Shown in pieces: positions 8,407 to 17,097 of a stretch of DNA of 51,589 nucleotides; position 1 is the stretch's first letter; each line of letters starts with the position of its first letter. The position numbers and the translations under genes were made by a program. A model generated the notes under the pieces. The model did not search any database and was not told the origin of the DNA. It saw only the letters and a list, made by a program, of their open reading frames with translations. Location: assembly GCF_900163565.1 (NCBI RefSeq), contig NZ_FUHU01000025.1:1-51589 (forward strand). Reading direction: 5' to 3'. This DNA is from Agrococcus casei LMG 22410 (lineage in GTDB: Bacteria > Actinomycetota > Actinomycetes > Actinomycetales > Microbacteriaceae).

Positions 8407-8697
8407 TCAGACCCTCACAGGAGTCATCGATGCGCGGCCCCCGTAGCGGCCTCGCGAACCACAGACGTCGCACGCGGGCACCTCATCGGTCCCATTTGAC
8501 CAATCGATGACGTCTTGCTCTGCCAACTGCCACCAATGGCCGCCCTCTCCCGGAACCCAGCCTCGAACACGGCCTCGAACGAGCCGCTGTCGAGCGGTGT
8601 CATCAACGTGGCTACTGCAGCGAAGACGGCCGCTGACATGCAACCAAAGATGCTCTTGCCGGCTGTCGTGTTTCTGGGCAAGTGTTGTGCTGCTCAT
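8407..8697 (-). CDS. small gene with two competing reading frames
   Basis: The frame 8407-8697 starts at an ATG with GAGGCGG upstream and stops one base before the translocase start, as expected for a coupled gene. Its C-terminus (GGHWWQLAEQDVIDWSNGTDEVPACDVCG) looks protein-like and has a CxxC. Its N-terminus looks like a shadow. The alternative frame 8424-8681 (TTG start) reads GKSIFGCMSAAVFAAVATLMTPLDSG, with better codon use and a hydrophobic segment, but then degrades. A frameshift near 8545-8560 (run CCGGGAGAGGGCGG) would join the good halves into a small membrane protein with a cytoplasmic CxxC tail. It could be a sequencing error, a decayed gene or a programmed shift. Confidence 0.45.
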   Translation of the reverse strand: MSSTTLAQKHDSRQEHLWLHVSGRLRCSSHVDDTARQRLVRGRVRGWVPGEGGHWWQLAEQDVIDWSNGTDEVPACDVCGSRGRYGGRASMTPVRV

Positions 8698-9095
8698 TGG
8701 GAACCGCCTCGATGGGATCTACGCATGGTCATTCCTTTCCTCATACTTCTCTCAGTACGTGCGCAGACCCATTTCTGGGACAAAATTGTTGAAAGATTCT
8801 TTGGGGACCGATGCGGCTCCTGCCAACACCTTCTTCTTCCCCCAGCTGCTGCTTGCTGTTGGTGCCACCTTCTGGTGACTGCAAGTGGCTACGCCATCTG
8901 CTGACGGCTCCTGGCGAATACTTCTGCCATTACCTCTTGCTCCGTACTTGACAGCGGTGGTACGCTCGCTCTGCGTACGAAGTGAAAGCGGAAGCGAGCG
9001 AAGCACCTTGCAAAGCACGTATCATCGCTCTAGACACAACGATGCGGGCCTAGAGATCACACCCGCGATCAGCTTCTGGCCCGCACCACTTGTGG
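8698..9095. other. gene-free interval inside the transfer operon
   Basis: About 400 bases without a convincing gene separate the M23 hydrolase from the downstream part of the operon. Short open frames exist in both directions, but none has a ribosome binding site and a recognisable product. The interval holds an inverted repeat GTACGC/GCGTAC (8960-8965, 8973-8978), a plus-strand TTGACA at 8948-8953, and the hairpin listed separately. It may contain the promoter for the downstream genes. Confidence 0.4.
9043..9085 (-). terminator. possible hairpin terminator after the M23 gene
   Basis: TGCGGGCC (9043-9050) pairs with GGCCCGCA (9078-9085) across a 27-nt loop. It lies 11 bp past the end of the minus-strand hydrolase gene. 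The loop is long and there is no U-tract, so it may attenuate rather than fully stop transcription. Confidence 0.4.
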
Positions 9096-10196
9096 TTAGT
9101 TCGTGCCGAGCGTGACGCCCTGTTCTTCCATGAATGTCATAGGGTCGACTGCCGTGCCGTCAATCCTCAATCCGAAGTGCAGGTGCGGACCAGTGGAGGC
9201 GGATCCTGTTGATCCCATCAGCGCAATAGTCTGCCCAGCTGCTACTTCTTCACCTTGTGCAACAGCGAACGACCCCTCGAGTAGGTGCGCATAGAGGGTG
9301 GTCACGCCCCCGCCGTGATCAATCTCGACGATGTTGCCGCCCATAGATTCGGTATAGACGGCCGAGACCGTTCCGGCTGCTGCTGCGGCGACCGGGGTGC
9401 CGGCGGCGTTGGCGATATCTACGGCATCGTGAAAAGCGGGAGTGCAGATCCCGCCCGTGCAGATGATTCCCCGTGGACCAAACGTGCCGGTGATCTGCCC
9501 TGGGGCTGGGTTCGTCCACCCGTCAGCTGAGACTCCGGTGCTGCAGGATCCACCGAGCTCTTGCAAAAGATGCTGAGCGGTCGGCCGCCACTGGTCGTAG
9601 GCCTCAGGATGGGCAGAATCCTGAACAGCCTGGCCCGCCTCTCCCAGCTCCATCTGTTCCCACCCGGCAGTGTCCAGCAGACCAGGCGGACTTCCCTGGT
9701 TAGGACCGTCATCGCCGCCGAAGAACGCTTCAGCCGCGTACCGGGGAGTCATCAATTCTTCAACGCTGCCCCAGCCCGCAGACGGCCGTTGCTGGAACAC
9801 GTTGACACTGTCGAGATCGCTTCCCTCACCCTCATGCGGATACTCGAGCGATTCTGGCACCGTCGGGTTTGCAAGATTGCGCAGTGTCGATTCGCGCAGC
9901 GCCACCATCAACGCGATCAGCACTCCAGCCTGGGAAATCTTTGCCTCAGATCCCACGTGCACGATCACTGCAGCGTTTGCGACCTGTTCCTCCTGCAATG
10001 AAATCTCCGTCGACCCCGGCCCTGGAATTGCTGTCATCGCTGTCGACTCAATAGGAGCGCACACCCCCGATTGCTCGCTCCCTTCGCCACTGGCAAAGAG
10101 CACCACCGCTGTGCCGATTACGCCCATGGCTGCGACGGGAATCGCCAGGACCAACACCGCGGCGATCACAGCAACCACCCATACCTTCTGCCTCAC
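9096..10196 (-). CDS. conjugation-associated M23 peptidoglycan endopeptidase
   Basis: This 366-residue protein starts with a GTG preceded by TAGGGG. One membrane helix (about 5-35) anchors it so that the rest is outside. Residues about 65-210 form the transglycosylase-like or scaffold region seen in actinobacterial transfer hydrolases (VNVFQQRPSAGWG, TPRYAAEAFF). The C-terminal M23 domain has H256-x3-D260 (FHDAVDIA) and the GPHLHFGLR motif with H338 and H340, the complete zinc and catalytic set. It would cut peptide cross-links to let the transfer channel through the wall. It sits 9 bp after the VirB6-like gene. Confidence 0.85.
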   Translation of the reverse strand: MRQKVWVVAVIAAVLVLAIPVAAMGVIGTAVVLFASGEGSEQSGVCAPIESTAMTAIPGPGSTEISLQEEQVANAAVIVHVGSEAKISQAGVLIALMVALRESTLRNLANPTVPESLEYPHEGEGSDLDSVNVFQQRPSAGWGSVEELMTPRYAAEAFFGGDDGPNQGSPPGLLDTAGWEQMELGEAGQAVQDSAHPEAYDQWRPTAQHLLQELGGSCSTGVSADGWTNPAPGQITGTFGPRGIICTGGICTPAFHDAVDIANAAGTPVAAAAAGTVSAVYTESMGGNIVEIDHGGGVTTLYAHLLEGSFAVAQGEEVAAGQTIALMGSTGSASTGPHLHFGLRIDGTAVDPMTFMEEQGVTLGTN

Positions 10197-10205
10197 TGCT
10201 AGCCC

Positions 10206-12143
10206 CTACTCGGAGCCACTCGTCGACGACCGTACTGACTCGAGTTGCTTCCTGAGCTCGAGTACCTGCGGGGATGTCGCGGGGACCTGCCCCTCGCTCA
10301 GCGGCGGTGAAGATTGCGGAGAAAGCACCAGCCCCTGCCCCGTCGAGTCCACAGCGATTCGCCGCGGTGGACTCTCAGCACTAGCCGCCGCTGCCGCGCG
10401 GTCGCTCCAAGCTCCCGTAGCTCCAGCACCAAGCTCACCCGCCGCAGTAACCACAGCAGCCGTGCCGCCGGATGCTGCAGCTGACAGCGCAATCTTCGCA
10501 CCAGACTTCAACGCCGACCTCGCTCTATTTGACCGGGTGGGCGTCGACGCCGAATCTTCCGGAGTTGTCGCAGATGACCCCGGGCCAGTCGGCGCCGGTG
10601 ACGGTTTCGACGACTCTGGCATTGACTCAAATTTGGCTTCGAGTGGCGGCGGGGTCGCCCCGGTAGCTGGCTTCGGTGATCCTCCTCCAGACTCTCCCGA
10701 AGTGACCTGAGAAGCGGCCTTTTCTCCGCCGCTCAGGTCTTGCATTTTCTTTGATTGGTGAACGTTGGCCGCAGTGTTCGCCAGCTGCATGCCGGTGTGT
10801 GCCATAGCCGCGGCTCGAGCACCAACATTCGACTGCGGCACCTCCGGCATTGCCACACCGAGCCTTCCGAGCCAGCTACCCGAGGCCTTCGCTGCCATCA
10901 ACATCCGGTGGACCGCGATGATCGTGACCACAACCAGAACGCCTAGGAGTGACGTCAGCGCCAACATGATGAGCTCAAAGGAAGCGACCTCGAGAGCTTG
11001 GTTGATGAAGTCAACCACCACACGAAGTAGCGACCCCATCAGAACTAGCACGACCAGCATGCTGAGCAAGCTGACCATCATCCCCAGCCCGGCCTTCCAC
11101 GCCATCCGTCGGTTCCCCGGCAGCAGAGCCTTGAACAGTCCGACAACGAGCATGACCGAGTGCCAGAGCGCGAATACCACCAAAACAAAGAAGATCAGCG
11201 ATAGAACGCCAATCAGCACAAGTACTGCTAGTCGGCCGGTGCCGGCAACCAGCAACAACCAGAGAACTCGAGGGCTCCCGCTCTCTACATACGCCCCGGC
11301 TGCCGGATTACATTTCGCAACCTCCTGCCACACAAAGTTGTCCTCAGTCACCTTGGGAGACATCATGATGTCAGTGAAGGTATCTTCACAGGAGCCATCG
11401 ATCATCCGATCGAAGCTAACCATTTGGTACGGCATGCGAACGAGAATGTCGACAAGGGGTTGGGTGATCGCATCGCCGAACTGGGCTTCCCGGCCACCCA
11501 CGATGGCCTCCGACAGCTCCTGTCCCCAGCGTTGCATCGTGTCGAACCCGCCACCCTCACGCACCAGGAACTGCGTCGGGTCGGCCAGCGCACCCCCCAA
11601 GAGAGCGACAGCGAACGCCGCCGACAGTATCTCCAGGACGCCGCTTCCGGTGCGACCCGACCAAATTGCTATTCCCGCCACGAACGCTGTCAATGAGAGC
11701 GCAAACGGTATCCAGCCAGCGTTTCCGATGACTTCGTGCAAGGCAGCTGCAACGGCCTGCACGGGGAGTGCAACCCAATCAATCCATTCGAATGCAAGCA
11801 CAAACGCCATCATTTCGATGAACGACCGCGACGCCTCCACCGACAGCTTCCAGAATTCGGTCCACAACCACTCATTCGGGGCGAGTGTGTTCAAGATCGG
11901 CGTCCGATGCAGCTCGATCGCTAACAGTTGGTACGCATCAATCGGCACACCGTGTGAATCCGTGAGTGAGACAGCGTTAGCAGCGGCTTCGGCATAGGCC
12001 GGGGCTGCTGCAATCAGCATCAGAGCCCAAACGAAGACGACCACCAGAAAACTGCCACCAGCAACCGGATGTCGGTGACACCAGAAGTAGAACCGGCGCG
12101 CGGCGGTCCACATCTCTGTAGCGGGCGAGAGCAACACGTTCAT
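10206..12143 (-). CDS. VirB6/TrbL-like polytopic T4SS channel protein
   Basis: The 645-residue protein has a signal-like first helix (FLVVVFVWALMLIAAAPAYA, about 33-52), then several membrane helices between about residues 100 and 430 (for example LAVLVLIGVLSLIFFVLVVFALWHSVMLVVGLF). The last 200 residues are low complexity, rich in Ala, Ser, Pro and Gly, and probably cytoplasmic. Size, topology and place between the VirB4 gene and the wall hydrolase match VirB6/TrbL-type proteins of Gram-positive T4SS. It overlaps the VirB4 stop by 4 nt. Confidence 0.75.
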   Translation of the reverse strand: MNVLLSPATEMWTAARRFYFWCHRHPVAGGSFLVVVFVWALMLIAAAPAYAEAAANAVSLTDSHGVPIDAYQLLAIELHRTPILNTLAPNEWLWTEFWKLSVEASRSFIEMMAFVLAFEWIDWVALPVQAVAAALHEVIGNAGWIPFALSLTAFVAGIAIWSGRTGSGVLEILSAAFAVALLGGALADPTQFLVREGGGFDTMQRWGQELSEAIVGGREAQFGDAITQPLVDILVRMPYQMVSFDRMIDGSCEDTFTDIMMSPKVTEDNFVWQEVAKCNPAAGAYVESGSPRVLWLLLVAGTGRLAVLVLIGVLSLIFFVLVVFALWHSVMLVVGLFKALLPGNRRMAWKAGLGMMVSLLSMLVVLVLMGSLLRVVVDFINQALEVASFELIMLALTSLLGVLVVVTIIAVHRMLMAAKASGSWLGRLGVAMPEVPQSNVGARAAAMAHTGMQLANTAANVHQSKKMQDLSGGEKAASQVTSGESGGGSPKPATGATPPPLEAKFESMPESSKPSPAPTGPGSSATTPEDSASTPTRSNRARSALKSGAKIALSAAASGGTAAVVTAAGELGAGATGAWSDRAAAAASAESPPRRIAVDSTGQGLVLSPQSSPPLSEGQVPATSPQVLELRKQLESVRSSTSGSE

Positions 12144-14662
12144 GCTCGTGTCCGTTCCTGGCTCGGGCGTGTGTCCATCGCCTGCAGGATCTCCGGACTG
12201 GCCGGGGCTGCAACTTTAATCAGTCCAATCCGCGGTGGGTTCATCGCATCGCGGAAGATCGCTTCTCCTTCTCGCCCAGCGATCGGCTTCTTTGTCTTGG
12301 GATCTGTTGGCGAGAGTTGGTATTGGATCATGCTGACCACCTCGGGATCTTCAGCGTCGAGCCCGACCCACTGCGCTGCTGAACGAGCCAACTGCGCTTC
12401 CGGTTGTCTCATCACGTAACGAACTGGGAGGAAGCCTCGAATCGTTTCATTGCCAAGGTGACTGACGTCCTGCCCAGCCATCCCGATGATGGCGTTGTGC
12501 TTTCGCCCATCGAGCACGAACTCCTCAACAACTTGCACCCCCTTCGGGCTGGAAGTGAGTCGCTTCACCTCATCAGTAGCGAACAAGCTCATCCGCGACC
12601 TGTCTTCAAAACACAGCTCGCGCGCGATCTGTGCGATCTGCGCATACAGCGCGTATCCCACGGTCTTCTCGATCGACATCTGTTCGAACATGCGCTCGTT
12701 GGAAAGATCCTGGTCCGAAGGCAGTTCGAGCCCCGATGTGCAGAACACCACTGCCCGGCGCTGCAGATCGACCGCCGGCAAGGAATCATCGAACAGGACC
12801 TTGCCGATGTCCTTGTCTGCGATCATGTCCAGCAGTGCCGCAATCCGCACGGCTGCCTCGTCTCCCTCAGCACTTGCGAGTGCCTGTCGCAGCTGCTCCA
12901 GGCTCGAAATCCCCTCACGCTGCAGAAATGACTGCGACAGGTATCTGGACAATGTTGGAGCGTCCTTATGACGCAAGCCGATGCCAAGCAACGTAGCGAT
13001 GAGAGTCTGAGTCACACGGGATGCCACTTCGGCTGGGAATACCCGCAGCGGGTCCAAGCTCACTTGCGGCTCCAGCACATCAACGACGATGGGATCGTCC
13101 GTCAGAGATCGAATGAACGTCGCGTACTCGCGCTTCACTGTCGGGTCGATGACAACCAAGTTGGCGCCGCGAGCGTACATATAGCCACAGATGCTCATCA
13201 ACGTGAACGTCTTGCCACTGCCGAGCTCACCGATGATGCCAAACGACCCCGAACGGTTGCCTTCGACCGTCCGTGTTGGATCCTGCAACACCGGTGTATT
13301 GCGGCCCGTCGACCGCGCGTGGCCAATGAGGAATCCCGTTGGATCGCCCAGCTTCGAACCAACCAAAGGAAGAGCTGTTGCGAACTGCCGCCCCGTGGAG
13401 AGCTGCTCGTACTCGCGTACGATCCGAGACGCCGGCACACCTGGAATTCCTGCCCACCACAGAGACTCTTGGCCCCCGAGCGGGGTATCCAAATGGAACT
13501 CATATCGCTTCAGTTCACTCGCCAAGGTCTGAGCGCGCTTCTTCGCCATCTCGGCAGTTTGTCCAGATGTATAGAAAACGATCGTTGGCTGTACCGAGAC
13601 CTCTCGTGCTGAAACGTCCAACGCCGCCTGGTAGTCGGCAAGATCTTGGCTGATCATCGTGAGCTCATTCACAGCGCCGGTAATGCCCTGATCGCCGCCA
13701 CTGTACTGAAAGACCTGGTCACGCAACTCGTTCTCCCGCTTCGCGTTTTTTCGCTTCGCAGCAGAGGCAGCTGACACTGTGAGACGAACAACGTAATCGA
13801 CGTCAAACGGCATCGAGTCCACCCACATGAGGTATTCGTTGCCAGGAAAGGTCCACCCAGCCTTGGGCGTGCGCGAAAGCGGCTGCGCCACTTGATAGGA
13901 AGGCACCTCCTGGTCCGGGGTCATGATCTTCACGAACCTTCGGTCCAACAGTGCCGAACGCTCCCGCACAGACTTCAGTTCAGAGACGCCGCCCTCGTCG
14001 ACCACAGGCGCAGTCACGCCAGGGCCCGCAGCGATCTCGGAGGCTTCAAATCCACTGGAGACAACTTCCGGCGCAGCCAAAGTGTCATCAACCACACCTC
14101 GCAGTTGAGCGTGCCGTTGCACCCACAGTTGCTCCGCTACGGACGCTCGACGAGGGCTAAACGCTGCAGGCAGTGCTTCCTCGAGAGCGGCCGCCGCCTC
14201 GAACGCTCCCCGCATGTCCTCCTGCGACGGCCGCCAACGCGGCAGAGCCAGCTCTTCACGGAACTGGATCTGACTTGCGCGCATCGACATCCGCAGCCCC
14301 TGCCCGACGCCACCTGCCCTCAACGGTGCAGCCAACCAGAACGTGCGCTCTCCAAGATGGATACTCTCGAGCGCTCCAAGCGTGAGCTCGGCAGTGTCAA
14401 GCCACATAGGGTTCGCTTGCAGATCCACCCCCTCGATCATCCGCTGCACTACCGCAGCAGGAGACGTCGTAGCGATCGAGGAGATCAGCATGGACTCTCC
14501 CTTCAACGCTTGCAGCAGAGCTTGGTGGTGGGCTCGGCCCAATCTCTTCGTCGACGTCGTCGGGTATCCAAAGTCCAACGGCTCCAGCCGCCAGGTCGCC
14601 CACACGGATCCCGTTCGGGTCCACTGCAAGTGATCGGCATAGAACACTGCGGGAAGTCTCAT
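12140..14662 (-). CDS. VirB4-family T4SS ATPase
   Basis: The 840-residue protein has an N-terminal assembly region and a C-terminal ATPase. Walker A is GELGSGKT (478-485) in SFGIIGELGSGKTFTLM. NLVVIDPTVKREYATF (about 501-516) matches the conserved strand after the P-loop in VirB4/TraC proteins. Walker B is SLFATDEVKRL (about 692-702). GMAGQDVSHLGNETIRGFLPVRYVMR (about 727-752, broken here only by residue numbering) is the typical late motif. It powers assembly of the channel and substrate movement at the inner membrane. Both ends overlap neighbouring genes by 4 nt. Confidence 0.9.
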   Translation of the reverse strand: MRLPAVFYADHLQWTRTGSVWATWRLEPLDFGYPTTSTKRLGRAHHQALLQALKGESMLISSIATTSPAAVVQRMIEGVDLQANPMWLDTAELTLGALESIHLGERTFWLAAPLRAGGVGQGLRMSMRASQIQFREELALPRWRPSQEDMRGAFEAAAALEEALPAAFSPRRASVAEQLWVQRHAQLRGVVDDTLAAPEVVSSGFEASEIAAGPGVTAPVVDEGGVSELKSVRERSALLDRRFVKIMTPDQEVPSYQVAQPLSRTPKAGWTFPGNEYLMWVDSMPFDVDYVVRLTVSAASAAKRKNAKRENELRDQVFQYSGGDQGITGAVNELTMISQDLADYQAALDVSAREVSVQPTIVFYTSGQTAEMAKKRAQTLASELKRYEFHLDTPLGGQESLWWAGIPGVPASRIVREYEQLSTGRQFATALPLVGSKLGDPTGFLIGHARSTGRNTPVLQDPTRTVEGNRSGSFGIIGELGSGKTFTLMSICGYMYARGANLVVIDPTVKREYATFIRSLTDDPIVVDVLEPQVSLDPLRVFPAEVASRVTQTLIATLLGIGLRHKDAPTLSRYLSQSFLQREGISSLEQLRQALASAEGDEAAVRIAALLDMIADKDIGKVLFDDSLPAVDLQRRAVVFCTSGLELPSDQDLSNERMFEQMSIEKTVGYALYAQIAQIARELCFEDRSRMSLFATDEVKRLTSSPKGVQVVEEFVLDGRKHNAIIGMAGQDVSHLGNETIRGFLPVRYVMRQPEAQLARSAAQWVGLDAEDPEVVSMIQYQLSPTDPKTKKPIAGREGEAIFRDAMNPPRIGLIKVAAPASPEILQAMDTRPSQERTRA

Positions 14663-15282
14663 TCGGGTGAGCCTTTCTTCTCGTTGGCGAGCGAGCGTAG
14701 ACGCTCCAGCCCAGTCAGCACAGGAACACCCTGCTCGTCCTCCTGCGCCTGCAGAAGTGGCCGTGGGCGTTCACCTTCTGGAGGAATCACGACCTGCACA
14801 TCGACACCGGTGGCAACAGGCCTTTGAACCTCAACCGGGGGCTGCTCCACCTGCCTGCGCTCGATCACCGAAGCAGCGCTCCCCTGCCATGTTGCAGGCA
14901 CCTGCTGTCGACGCGGAGCCACCCACCGGCGACCCTTATAGCTACCCGCACCGGACTGAGTCACCGCCCGCAACGCGTCGGAGGCAACCATAAGTGGATT
15001 GCGGAACGTCGACGGCAAATACCCCGTGACGTAGGCCGCGCCCCAGCCTCCCAAGATCGTCAACACAAGCTTGAGGACCGCGGGAACATCCCCCAGCGTG
15101 ACCGCAATGAGCACTGGAGTGACGACCAAGGCAATTGCACCTGCCGCAACCTGCATCCCCGAGTACGGCCCCCCAGGGATCTTCATCCCGTCAGAGAGGC
15201 GCCCGAAGGTCAGCGGAATGCGCCGAGCCGCCGTGTAATAGCGAATCAGCTCGACATCGTCGGCGGAGGCACGGTCGGACAT
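14659..15282 (-). CDS. PrgI/VirB3-like membrane protein preceding VirB4
   Basis: This 207-residue protein has two closely spaced membrane helices (about 45-62, VAAGAIALVVTPVLIAVTL; 68-90, LKLVLTILGGWGAAYVTGYL) after a short cytoplasmic start, and a Gln/Pro-rich C-terminal tail. A small two-helix protein directly upstream of the VirB4 ATPase is the usual arrangement of PrgI or VirB3. Its start codon is an ATG and it overlaps the VirB4 start by 4 nt. The ribosome binding site is weak, which suggests coupling to upstream translation. Confidence 0.7.
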   Translation of the reverse strand: MSDRASADDVELIRYYTAARRIPLTFGRLSDGMKIPGGPYSGMQVAAGAIALVVTPVLIAVTLGDVPAVLKLVLTILGGWGAAYVTGYLPSTFRNPLMVASDALRAVTQSGAGSYKGRRWVAPRRQQVPATWQGSAASVIERRQVEQPPVEVQRPVATGVDVQVVIPPEGERPRPLLQAQEDEQGVPVLTGLERLRSLANEKKGSPE

Positions 15283-15300
15283 AGTGAGTTTCGCCGCCGC

Positions 15301-15522
15301 TTACAGCGTGTTGTTCGCAAGGTCGGCGATGAACTGGATGCCTCCGAATGAGACGAGCCAGATCACAACCCCGGCGACGATCGCAGCAATCAGTGTCGCC
15401 GCGATCGCCTTTGACTTCAGCCAAACGAACAGCACCATAATGCACGCAGCGAAAATGACTACTGCATTCAGCGCCGCCTGCGCCTGGTCGGTGAGCTGGA
15501 TGATCCAATCGAAAAATCCCAT
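15301..15522 (-). CDS. small two-helix VirB2/TrbC-like protein
   Basis: The 73-residue product has helices at about residues 19-36 (LNAVVIFAACIMVLFVW) and 41-65 (AATLIAAIVAGVVIWLVSFGGI) joined by a short basic loop KSK. This is the size and hairpin topology of VirB2-type pilins and of the equivalent small proteins in Gram-positive T4SS operons. There is no long cleavable signal peptide. The ATG follows AAAGGAA. It lies between the TcpC-like and PrgI-like genes. A function as a channel subunit is inferred from topology and place. Confidence 0.65.
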   Translation of the reverse strand: MGFFDWIIQLTDQAQAALNAVVIFAACIMVLFVWLKSKAIAATLIAAIVAGVVIWLVSFGGIQFIADLANNTL

Positions 15523-15533
15523 GATGATTCCTT

Positions 15534-16622
15534 TCAGGGACTAGGGGTGGGCGTATCGGAAGGTTCGTCAACAGGTGCTGGCGAACTGGGGGAAGATTGT
15601 GTCGGAAGCTCGTGAGTCTCGCTGCCGTCACTAATCAACGGCGCCGTGTGGATTGCGGAGATCTCCCACCGCTCGGCGCGTGACGACAACGTCAGCAAGT
15701 ACGTGGCAGGGACTGACCGCCCATCCGAGGCCGTGAATACGACGTCGACGAAGACCTCAACGGATTCAGCCTCGCCCGGCGCATCCGCAGCTACCGCAGA
15801 GGCATAGATCAACCGGATGCTGATGCTGTCGTATGGCGAAGGTGAGATCGCAACAATCTGTGTATCTGGTGCGATGAACCGGCTGATGTCACCGGTGCCA
15901 GTGACGTACGCCATCAGAAAGTCGTGTACCGCAACGCCGGCAGTGGAATCCAAGCGCAACTGTTCCGGATAGTCGAGCTCAATGGATACCTGATCAGTCA
16001 CAAGCTCCGCAGGCGCCGGGAACCCCACAGCTGTCAGAACACCGTCGACCTCCTGGATCGCGCTACGGAAGCCCCGCAACACCCAGCCACTCTCGGCCTC
16101 CTCCTCAGAGCCTTCTTCGGCCGGGATTGATTCTTCGACCCACGCCAGAACCTCCGCTGAGTAGAGGCCATCCTCGACGAGCTCAACGTGATCCACCACA
16201 GGATCTCGATACGCCCACGGTTCTGCGCTCAGACCGTTCGTCGACTGCAGCGACACAAAGGAGCTCAGCCTGCCAGCGTCGTCCTTCGACGCCGAAAGCC
16301 AGGCTGTCGTGTACGACAGCGCGTAGGCACTCACGCGCTGCTCCATCGGGTCCACACCCGACGTCGGCGAAGCCGCAACAACAACCTCATCCGAGCCCGT
16401 CGCAAGTTGAGCGATGAAGCCAACACCTCCAAGGGCCGCCAGCCCAACGACGCCCCACAATGCAGCATGCACCGCAACGGAACGCAGAGCCGTGCCCTTG
16501 GGATATGACTCCAGAGAGGTGGTGTGGCCGCCACCTGAGTGAGCACGTTCATCGGCGGCCACACCTGCTTGAGGTTCGGACCCTGAACGGCCCGAACGAG
16601 ATCGGCGAGAAAGGAACCCCAT
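15534..16622 (-). CDS. TcpC/VirB8-like conjugation protein
   Basis: The 362-residue product has a basic cytoplasmic start, one membrane helix (about 50-75, VHAALWGVVGLAALGGVGFIAQ) and a long outside region with two related domains (about 90-205 and 225-325), as in TcpC, whose domains have the NTF2-like fold of VirB8. Examples of family-like spacing are VSAYALSYTTAWL and VHDFLMAYVTGTGDISRFIAP. The tail is Pro/Ser-rich. It bridges membrane and wall in the T4SS. Its ATG overlaps the upstream stop by one base (TGATG). Confidence 0.75.
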   Translation of the reverse strand: MGFLSRRSRSGRSGSEPQAGVAADERAHSGGGHTTSLESYPKGTALRSVAVHAALWGVVGLAALGGVGFIAQLATGSDEVVVAASPTSGVDPMEQRVSAYALSYTTAWLSASKDDAGRLSSFVSLQSTNGLSAEPWAYRDPVVDHVELVEDGLYSAEVLAWVEESIPAEEGSEEEAESGWVLRGFRSAIQEVDGVLTAVGFPAPAELVTDQVSIELDYPEQLRLDSTAGVAVHDFLMAYVTGTGDISRFIAPDTQIVAISPSPYDSISIRLIYASAVAADAPGEAESVEVFVDVVFTASDGRSVPATYLLTLSSRAERWEISAIHTAPLISDGSETHELPTQSSPSSPAPVDEPSDTPTPSP

Positions 16623-16855
16623 CAGGGAACCTCGATATTTGAGGCCGTGACGGGGCGATACCGCTCAACGAACGCGGTAGCTCTACGCAACTGCTGCGAC
16701 TTCAGCAATGACTGCAGCAGATCCTGCACATGCCGATCAAATGGGTTCTCGGCAAACGCCGGCAACAGGTCCACCAAGGGACCCTCTCGGACCGCCAGCA
16801 CCGCGGCACCACCGGCATAGTCAAACTCTTCAGCAGCTTCTTCCGTCGAGCCCAT
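16622..16855 (-). CDS. small acidic protein at the head of the transfer operon
   Basis: I chose the ATG at 16855, preceded by GGGGAG, giving 77 residues (MGSTEEAAEEFDYAGGAAVL...). The frame extends further upstream but without a better start. There are no membrane segments. The helical second half, FDRHVQDLLQSLLKSQQLRRATAFVERY, could mediate protein contacts. It is the first gene of the transfer operon and overlaps the TcpC-like gene by one base. The family is not recognised. Confidence 0.55.
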   Translation of the reverse strand: MGSTEEAAEEFDYAGGAAVLAVREGPLVDLLPAFAENPFDRHVQDLLQSLLKSQQLRRATAFVERYRPVTASNIEVP

Positions 16856-17097
16856 CGTTCTCCCCTTCTCGCAACAAACCGATCTACAAGGCTCAGTACG
16901 CCACCAAAGGCCGAAATGGGACAAATCTCTTCGGAAAAGTTTTGCTCACCCCACGTTGATGCCCAGATTGCCCTCTGACCGGCCATTTTCCCTTGCGTCA
17001 TCGAGTTGCAAAGAACTTACTTCGGCTCCGATTCGCTATTGCAAGAGTTCGTGCAAGAGCTCCTGAGGATCGTGATTTCACGACTGAGGAGCACTCA
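16856..17097. promoter_or_regulatory. divergent promoter region between transfer operon and plus-strand operon
   Basis: About 240 bp separate the first transfer gene (minus) from the sigma-like gene (plus). Visible signals are GCAAGAG repeated at 17041 and 17053, a CGTGA/TCACG inverted repeat (17071-17082) and the TGAGGAG ribosome binding site for the plus gene. Promoters for both directions must lie here, but I cannot fix them. Confidence 0.5.

Noticed and set aside
8752-9018. 88-codon minus-strand frame in the gap before the M23 gene
   Set aside because: No ribosome binding site, low-complexity unfamiliar product, and it overlaps competing frames of equal quality.
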